A stretch of DNA of 64,000 nt from Adiantum capillus-veneris. Its lineage: Eukaryota > Streptophyta > Polypodiopsida > Polypodiales > Pteridaceae. Where the stretch lies: contig CM043946.1 in assembly GCA_014529385.2 (NCBI GenBank), forward strand, positions 35,295,558 through 35,359,557. The letters are read 5' to 3'. This document shows, one piece after another, positions 56,629 through 64,000 of the stretch. Numbering within the stretch: position 1 is the stretch's first letter; every line of letters starts with the position of its first letter. Under the pieces are notes generated by a model that saw only the letters and a list, made by a program, of their open reading frames with translations, was not told where the DNA came from and ran no database searches. The translations under genes and the position numbers were made by a program.

Positions 56629-57290
56629 TTAGAATGATTTAGGAATCATAAGATGTGTGGATGAATGATCCGACCAAAAGCAAAATCGTGTGCCCACTAT
56701 GAACAACACAAGGGGATTTTTAATCCAAAAATGATTGAGTTTTGTGTTGTACACAGTGGTTACATCATGCATTTGTTGTGCATAGCCATGTGATTGGAGC
56801 TCTTCTTCCAAGCAATGATATTGCTTGTTTGTGGGCTCATTGTCGACATTAAAGTCTCCCATGATGACACTCATTCATCCAGGATGGGATTGTTGCAGCA
56901 AGGTATGGAGTTGTGACACCAACGAGGCTAAAGAGTTTCTTGGAGATTTGTAAACGCATATGATTTCCCAATCAAGGTGTTCATGGGTAGCTAAGGTAAC
57001 TTGAATGATTTCTATTCCTGGAGCTAGTAGTGTATTTGCAGAGTGTAGTTTTATGCCAGTCTTGTAGTAGATTGAAACACCAATTTTGTTGTGGTGATGT
57101 ACATGATTAAACTCTAGTGCAAGATCATTGGAAGGATTTCTTTGCTTTGTTTCTTGAAGGGACAAAATGTCAGAGGTTGCAAAGTTTGGATCCTCTTTGA
57201 TATGATTGAGATATTTGTGACTAGAAACTATGTTCAACGATTGAATGATATGATGTGTGTGTCTGAATGCGAATGGAAATTTTGTCAAAT
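56629..57290 (-). pseudogene. Endonuclease domain at the C-terminus of the Helentron protein
   Basis: This continues the helicase frame: D-I-L-S-L-Q-E-T-K-Q (catalytic Glu), then I-C-V-Y-K-S-P, a TGA at 56875-56877, then V-I-M-G-D-F-N-V-D and W-S-D-H-S-S. E, D-x-N and S-D-H are the signature of exonuclease-endonuclease-phosphatase (AP-type) nucleases. A nuclease of this fold at the C-terminus separates Helentrons from the plant Helitrons usually described, which lack it. All key motifs are kept; the single TGA interrupts the copy. Confidence 0.85.
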
Positions 57291-60200
57291 ATTCCCATTT
57301 GGATTCATTGCTAAGGCGATTAAGCTCATCAAGCACTATCTTGTAGACTTTGATTTGAGATGGTTGGATTGGATTGAGAATGTGGAGGTTTGATGGATCT
57401 TTGATGTGGGAAAGAGCTGTGTAGACTAATCCATGTGAGTTTATTGATGTTGGATCAGAGGCTACTATGCTCATTGTCAAGCCTTGTGATTTATGGATAG
57501 TGCGTGCATTTGCTACTTGGATTGGAAATTGGGTTTGAGACACAGTGTTCAATGCATTTTTTCCAACTTGAAATTCTTTTGTTGTTTGAAAAATTGGTGT
57601 CCATTGGGGGTTAAAAGGGAATTTTATTAAGGTGTTGGTTTACCTGGCGCTGCTTGAAGCCTGCTAAGGAATCAAAAAATGAGATCCATGCAATAGGAGA
57701 GGGATGTCTACTTTCTACAAGTTTCAAAATTCCATCCGTGCCATTCACAAGACCATCGGAAATATCGATATTCCCAGCACAAATCTCAACAATCATTCCT
57801 GCTTTAAGCTCCAAGGTTGAGGCCAAGCCTATAGTGTTTTGCGGATTGTTTGGCACTACAAGATTTTTTGAGCAAGTTTTATGATGGTTGTCTCTTGTGT
57901 GGATGATGTATGCGTGAGCATGCAATTTCTCAAAAACAAGGCAGTTATGTGAGTCTTTCAAGTTATTGGTGAAGTATAAATGGGGTGTTGTCATTTTGTC
58001 AAAGGTATTATTGCTATGGTTGGTATTTAAGAGCAACAAATCCTCGCTTGTGTGGTTTGCTTTGCGCACTCTATTGAGAATAGCAATGAAGTCATTGTTT
58101 GATTGACGCATTGTTCTTGTGAGCTCATGGCATTTTATATGGGTGTGCCAAAACAAAGGTGAGAGTAGTTGCAGAGTATCTTGTGGGTCGCTAAATATCC
58201 AATGGTCTCAAACCGGGCTTGCTTGACATAAGTCACCGCAGAAGATGACATCCAGACCACCGAATGGTTGTACATGATTGTGTTTAACTGATCGCAACCT
58301 TGTGTCTATGATACGCAAGAGTTTGTTCCCAATCAAAGATGCCTCATCGAATACAGCTAGCCTGAGGTTTTTATAGAGTTGCGAGAGCTCGGCAAGTCTT
58401 TAAGAAGAAAGAGAAACATTTGGTTGAAGGACAATGGGTAAGCGTAATGCTGAGTGAATTGTTGTGCCTCCAAGGTTGAAAGCTGCTTTTCCTGTATATG
58501 CCATCAATAATATTGAGGGAAGATCAACATCTAATTCAAGAGAGGTATTGTAGTGGCGGATCAAGCCTTGCACAATTGCTTGCAAAGTGAAAGTTTTTCT
58601 TGTTCCTGCACCCCCAGTCAAGAAAAGATGGATTGGTTGAGCTAGTTGCAAGCATTTCCTAGTCATAATGTCATAAAAAAGGGAGCGTTGCTCGATGTTC
58701 AACTTGGACACAAGAGAGTAGTACTCCTCGTTGCACATTGCCAATTTTTGAAATTTTGGCAAGCCTTCTTGTGGTGGGCTTGCTTGTTTGAATATCAAGG
58801 GCCAATTCCTAGTTGCAAGGGTCGTTATGCTCGGATCTTGAGGATGAGGGCAATGAGAGTGTTTTAGTGCTTGTTGCACCAAGTTCCAACTTGCAATATT
58901 TTTGACGATTCTCATCTATAATTGTAAAGTTTGTGGTATATTTATCTTTCCATGTGCAATATGCGGCAGCGCCATGGGCATTGAAAATAAATTGAATATC
59001 AGTGTTTGCATCCCATAGACTACACAACTGCTTGTTGAAGTTGTTTGTGTAAATGTCCTTTGGATCTCTTTTCAAGAGAAGTGTTGGCTCTGTGATGGTT
59101 ACAGAAAGGGACCGATTGTATACTTTTTTAGTCATATCCAAAGAGGTTATCCATTCATCATATGATGCATTTGAATCATGCCCAAGAGCAAGTAGACAAT
59201 CGTCTATGCATTTTTTGTTGGTTAAAAGTGTTTCTCTCTCGGTTTGAGATATTGTGATTGGATATAGCACTAACGTTTCTCGTGAGGGCGGTCGTGGGAA
59301 GCCAAAGCGGCACAAGCTTTTGCGTTTTTTACATTTTTTACGGTGGTAGTGAGTTTGCACGCCTCTAAGAGATTCATCTAACAAATTCTTGTCAGTAGCA
59401 ATATGTGTGTCAACAAAACGTATTACTTCATTATCCGGTGCAATACCAAAGAGAGGTGCATTTTTCACCCAAAGCAATCCATGATCATGTTGACTTCCTC
59501 TATTCTGAAATTCAATCACAAAAAAGTAATCGACCAACTCACCAAGGATGGTGTTGTTGCGCTTCAACTCCTATTTCATGGCTTGAAATCTATGGATGTA
59601 TAAGTACCGCGCTGTTGTGAGATAGGATCTGAACGAACAAGCGCACGAATGAATGAAGGTTTGTTTGGGTAGTCTACCTCTTTAATATGAGGGTTTAATG
59701 TGCACAAACAATCTTTCAAAGGGTTCCATCTTTGCTCTGCACATGATAATGTCACAAAGAAAGTGGGCTGGCCTAATTGACGAATCATTGCAAACAAATT
59801 TTGTTTAAGTTTTACCTTGTAATCGATTGATGTGCACAACGATTGAAAGTCATGATAGCCTAGCTCATATGAAAGCAAATGCTTAATGTTATTGCTAGCT
59901 TGAACATCTTTTGCTTACAATTGCTTGCCACGTATATACAACCAAGAACTTTTGCAATAATAATTTTCATTGTTTTGAAGAATAGATTTTCAATGTTTCT
60001 TGCAAATCGTCTATCCACATTCTTAAGCTCCCATTGTGCTACTTTTTGGTATTTTTTCTTTGCCAACACATGATACTTTCTCTTTTGACCAAAAAACAAT
60101 GTTGGAAATGACAACTCCTCACAAGATTCATCATCGAAAATGCTTAGAGGACTAAATCCCTCAGAAGGGGCTATACTTGCAACTTGAGAATTGTGGTCCA

Positions 60201-60950
60201 CAACTTTTTGTGCAGAGTAGATACCATGCACCAAAGTGTTTGTAGGATCAAAGTCATCTCCAACATCTTCGTGTGGACTACATGCAAGATCTACGTGAAG
60301 TGTAAAAGAAGACGAGCAAGACATATCTATTGTAACACCATGATCTATGTATAATGGAGTGTTCAAAAGGTCCGACAAAGCTTGAAGAACACAGTTTGGT
60401 CACACAATGCCACTCAAATAGGCAGGATCGTAATCAAGCTTGCGCTTAATCTCTACGAGGATAGAAGCTTGATCGCTAGAAAAACGTGGCAACACTCTTT
60501 GTACTCGAGATAAATCTGCCATTACATTCATCATGCTTCCACGCAAGCCAAGTTGGCCTTCAAAGTTTAGTTTTTGAATTTGTGCGAACGGTATGCGCAA
60601 AGATACCAGGCGACTCTCTACTGAATTCAATCTTTCTACACTCGGTATTTTGCTACTAAACTGCATCTCCTTGTTAAAACAAAATAATGGTTCTTGTTGT
60701 TTTTCAGTGCAGTCTTGCACAAGTGACACACTTGCAACCCTTTACTATCATCAATGGCCATTGATTTTATTTGTTCAAGAAGAAAAAGCTCTACCTTTGA
60801 GATGCTATGCAAACTATGACAAAATAAGAGAGAACCACATGAAGCACAACCAAAAGTAGGGACATCTTGAACACTCTTTGAGAATTGTAAAGCTCTACCA
60901 GATGAAACGGTAGGCTTTCTTTGATGCATCCGGGATGACTTGCACATGTT
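56629..60950 (-). pseudogene. Helentron-type Rep-helicase-endonuclease
   Basis: Helitron-superfamily transposase in minus orientation. N-terminal zinc motifs at 60950-60640 (C-A-S-C, V-C-H-L-C). Conserved N-region at 60729-59860 (E-R-L-N-S-V-E-S-R-L, then P-L-S-I-F-D-D-E and E-E-L-S-F-P-T-L-F). Helitron-like N domain at 59878-59576. Rep at 59567-58809 with H-D-H in N-R-G-S-Q-H-D-H-G-L and one clear Tyr (A-A-A-Y-C-T-W-K). Pif1-like helicase: Walker A G-G-A-G-T-R-K-T (Arg replaces Gly), D-E-A-S, G-D-L-C-Q, then I-H-K-S-Q-G-L-T and Y-T-A-L-S-H. A C-terminal endonuclease follows. Frameshifts and stops indicate a dead copy. Confidence 0.88.
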
Positions 60951-61176
60951 TGTGCGCTCCTTGCCGCACTGTCAAAGCAAGGGACTTGCCTAACACTGTG
61001 TGCAAGCCACATACGGCTCCAAGCACACAACTAGCTTAACTAGTAAGCTCAAAAGAGGGCAATGGTGTGTCACTCACCGCTCTATGCTCCTTCCATGGAG
61101 GATTCCTTGCCGCGAAGAAGAAGGAGACGCCGCTACGCCGCGCTCAACCGCTTCACCGCCATTGTGCCGCCGCAAT

Positions 61177-61177
<1 letters not shown>
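60951..61177 (-). other. Helentron 5' flank
   Basis: Sequence upstream of the zinc-motif region; the element start was not located. The stretch 61080-61175 is GC-rich. Confidence 0.35.
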
Positions 61178-61248
<71 letters not shown>

Positions 61249-61268
61249 GGGTACACACACACACACAC
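61178..61268. repeat. (CT)n then (CA)n microsatellite
   Basis: A CT run at 61178-61247 is followed by a CA run at about 61253-61268. Confidence 0.95.
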
Positions 61269-61431
61269 TAGTACACAAGGAGATGGAGCAAGAGCACTCT
61301 TCTTGCATTGCACAAATGAGAGAATGAGGTTTTTAGGTCAAAATGGACCTTTTATACAAGTCTGACCCATTTACACATCGGCGCCCACAGTGGCCAGTCA
61401 TTGTAAAACTGATGTAAAAACAAGATACGTG

Positions 61432-61530
61432 GTGCGCCTCTCATCGGCGATCACCTACACACTTATTGGACTGACAAGCCCGGTCCATGACTCAACTAAT
61501 TAAATAAAAGACGTCCGTCGTCAGCAATTA
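61432..61530. repeat. Dispersed ~100-bp repeat (partner at 14046-14140)
   Basis: GTGCGCCTCTCATCG...GATCAC, then GACTGACAAGC.CGGT and AAATAAA occur here and at 14046-14140 with gaps and substitutions. The left copy lies beside the 3' end of Gypsy-T. GGCGCCCACAGTGGCC at 61379-61396 resembles a Gypsy primer site, so this could be the leader of another Gypsy element on the plus strand. Confidence 0.55.
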
Positions 61531-62700
61531 AACATTAAATTGCAATATAATCAAATGCATAAACAGATGTAAAGGTAAAAAATTAAACAAGTCTGGGGTC
61601 GCTAATTTAACGGTCGAAAGGCACTAGAGATTGACTATTAATACCATGGGTAAGCTTCTTAATTTTCTCTTGTTAATTAAGTTGTTTAATCGCGAGAGCC
61701 AAGTATTTCATGTTCGAGGGCTGACTAGAGGCTATACCTAGAGGACCTTGTAGTTAAGCTACGATAAAAGGAATTTCTCATGAAATCATCGCCTGACTGA
61801 TTACCTTTGCTTTGACCCCCCAAAGTCTTTTCACAGTGATGCAATTTTGATGTGTGTGCTTATTTTGTATGCCTTGGGTTTTTTGCTTTTCAAGGAAAAG
61901 CGCCCACACTGGGAACCTCTAGGGCTCTAGTCCCATAGGCAATACATGTGAGTGGAGTACCAATTTAAGCAGGGATTTCTCTTCCAGCTTAAAATTTTAC
62001 ATTGTGGCACTTTGATTTTTTTGTTTTGTTTGTTTTCATCATTTTAATTTTGTAGCTTTGGGGGGTCATATAACTCTGATACACCTCCCCAGGCTCATCA
62101 CACTAGTAAACTCCCTTTATAATACTTAAGCTAAAGGTCAATAGGGACTAAGCCCACTAGAAAGCCCTAGTACATTGACACAATGCTGCCTAAATCGGAT
62201 TAAGAACTTAAAGTAACCAGTGATTATTAGGAAGTCATTCCCCATGGTATTAAGAGAAGATCTCTAACGCTTAACTTGGTCAAACTAGCTTAGTCAGACT
62301 GCTTGATTTTTAAACCTAGACAAGTGATTATGACAAAAAATTACATTGAATTTAATGTTTGATACTAAGCAAATGCGCTAAATATTATGCTACCAATCAC
62401 AATCAAAGCAGACAAACATAGATGCAAAAAAGATCAGGGGCCATGTTAATGGACAAGAAACACCTGTTTGTGTTGATGATCGCGCTTGATTTGAAAGTGG
62501 ATGAGAGAAAGATTCCATGAAGGTCCAAATCCTAACCACAGCAACATGTTCCTGCACCCACGAGGAAACACAAACAATACCTCTAGGAGGCACATCAGTG
62601 GGAAAAAGAACTTTGCTAATCACTCAACTCTAAAACAGAAACACTCCTATCGTATTAATTTTACCTACCCTCCATCACTTAAGTGATGAGGATCAAAGGT
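61531..62700. other. Stretch without recognisable genes
   Basis: Only short open frames, without motifs. The right part may belong to the P3 LTR. Confidence 0.5.
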
Positions 62701-62927
62701 GTTTGATGACATAGGTTTCTGTCTCAGTGTACCGGATGTGCATGTATAGGTCTGGGTCAATGTTTTGACTTTTATTGTGCATGCTCGTTCACTAATTTCT
62801 CTTGCTCTTTACTCTTTTTTTTTTGTGAGTATAAGGCTTTATATATACATTCCCTAAGATTGGGAGATTGAGAGGTCAGGGAAGAAGGTTGGGAGGGGAG
62901 TGAGTGAATGATGACTGTCAGCAAACA
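62700..62927 (-). repeat. P3 3' LTR, beginning part
   Basis: Starts on the minus strand at 62927 with TGTTTGCTGACAG, right after the polypurine tract. A TATATATAAAG sequence at about 62843-62853 is a likely TATA box. The far end is not determined. Confidence 0.5.
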
Positions 62928-62943
62928 CTCCCCCCTTCCTTGG
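62928..62943 (-). other. P3 polypurine tract
   Basis: On the minus strand CCAAGGAAGGGGGGAG lies directly before the LTR start. Confidence 0.65.
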
Positions 62944-62993
62944 GTAGATCATATCGTTTGAAATGAGCTCGTCACCCTTTGAAACCAATTGTT

Positions 62994-64000
62994 CTAGTTG
63001 GTAATGGGTAAGGATTTTTTCCAATAGTTTTCTATTACCTTAGGTGCCTCATCGAGTTGCAAGGATGGTAAGGTACTCTCCCAGGATCGAACTTGAAGTG
63101 GTTTATCAGGTGATTCTTGAACACTGGGAGGTGTGGATTGCTTTGTAGCTTCATGGAGGTCCACTATTATAGGTGGAGGCTGTGGAGAAGCTTTTACCTC
63201 TATGGATGCATTACATGAGGAGCTAGAAGCTTCATGGGACTCCCCCCTTCCTGAGCTAGGTGCAACAAATCGTTCTTTCTTTGGTACCCAAACTAGCCCT
63301 GGAGCGGGTGTGTAGCATTCTATGATTTTTTTCTTTCCACGATCGTCAATTTGTTTTGGAGCCACATGATTGGGCTCACATGGGTCAGGTGATAGGTAAG
63401 AACACAATCTACGTTTTGGCACCCAGATTTGATAATTTCCTTGATAGTAGCCTTGGGCTTCCAATAGTCGTTTAGGAATCCATCGTAATATTTTCTTAGT
63501 TTTCTTGGAGCGAGTGGGACGTTTCTTACGAGGCTTCTGTTTTTTAGCATTAGCCATGGTCGCTAAAGAAGCTTTAGGGACCCACTTGTATGTTTTCTTT
63601 GTTATATGAGGATGAGTCTTGTCAGAAGCTATATACATTGCTTGTAACATATTTAAGGGTAGTGGAATTTCATCCCCCTCAGGTGTTACCCAGGTCGTCC
63701 CCTTGTTTCCCCAAGTGTCTATGGTTGCTGCCAGGTGGACCCAATCGACATTGTCTGACTCAGCCATTCCGGGTAGGATATCCATATAAGGAGAGTTCTC
63801 CCCAATATCTGTGTCTTCGTTACACGTGTAACAATACTATAATGGAGCTGAGTGAATTGTTGTGTCTAATAGATTATCAATGATGAATTTATTTCCTAGA
63901 GGATGCGTTCGACCACTTAAAAGATCAACTCGAATGACAGAGTCTTGGAACTGTAAGTAGACGTGGTTTTTGGACCAGTCATGCACCCTTTTTGCTTCCC
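62994..64000 (-). CDS. P3 protein with W-I-P-K module (C-terminal part, cut by the window edge)
   Basis: An open frame from ATG 63785 to 62994 (263 codons); the same frame continues upstream to the window edge with one stop near 63841, so the ATG may be internal. It has four W-[VI]-P-K motifs: Y-K-W-V-P-K-A-S-L (about 63585-63600), L-R-W-I-P-K-R-L-L (about 63480), Y-Q-I-W-V-P-K-R-R-L (about 63430) and G-L-V-W-V-P-K-K-E (about 63290). The middle two bracket LLEAQGYYQGN. A lysine/arginine-rich linker precedes them; the C-terminus is Ser/Pro-rich. The last gene before polypurine tract and LTR, as in P1. Function unknown. Confidence 0.7.

Overview
The window looks like nuclear DNA of a land plant with a large, repeat-rich genome. 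I recognise no host gene, rRNA gene or functional tRNA gene. Everything I can name is a transposable element, mostly broken and often nested: Ty3/Gypsy, Ty1/Copia, pol-less LTR elements, a plant-type LINE, remnants of a second LINE family, two SINE-like pieces and a Helitron-superfamily element of Helentron type. Long CT/GA, GT and poly-G/C runs are common. The sequence alone does not identify the species.

Layout. 1-3080: minus-strand Gypsy whose protease is split by a ~0.95-kb insertion. 3250-10016: minus-strand LINE (ORF1 with CCHC knuckle, ORF2 with endonuclease-RT) carrying G-runs and 94-bp tandem monomers at its 5' end. 10080-13100 and beyond: plus-strand element P1 with retropepsin-like pieces, a repeated W-I-P-K peptide module, polypurine tract and 3' LTR start. 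About 14206-26718: minus-strand Gypsy with two RNase H domains, carrying in its integrase a 7.1-kb pol-less LTR element (14368-21490) with its own gag-plus-transmembrane frame. 26719-32223: short-LTR, non-coding LTR element A. 32300-36860: element P2, related to P1, with an 889-bp palindrome. 37165-40321: decayed Gypsy with minisatellite-rich LTRs. 40361-43421: internally deleted Copia-1. 43422-48859: AT-rich decayed DNA with LINE 3' ends, a SINE candidate and tandem duplications. 48860-55935: Copia-2 with matching 5-bp target duplications but an inverted interior. 55943-61000: Helentron-type Rep-helicase-endonuclease pseudogene. 61250-62993: mostly non-coding. 62994-64000: element P3, third carrier of the W-I-P-K module.

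These parts do not form a pathway; they record successive insertions. Two steps can be read at base resolution. Removing the pol-less element plus one 4-bp duplication restores the host Gypsy integrase frame. Turning back one ~2.9-kb inversion rejoins the Copia-2 gag frame and a nested relative of element A. The least familiar biology is the W-I-P-K module shared by P1, P2 and P3, and the joining of an endonuclease domain to a Helitron-type helicase in a plant sequence.
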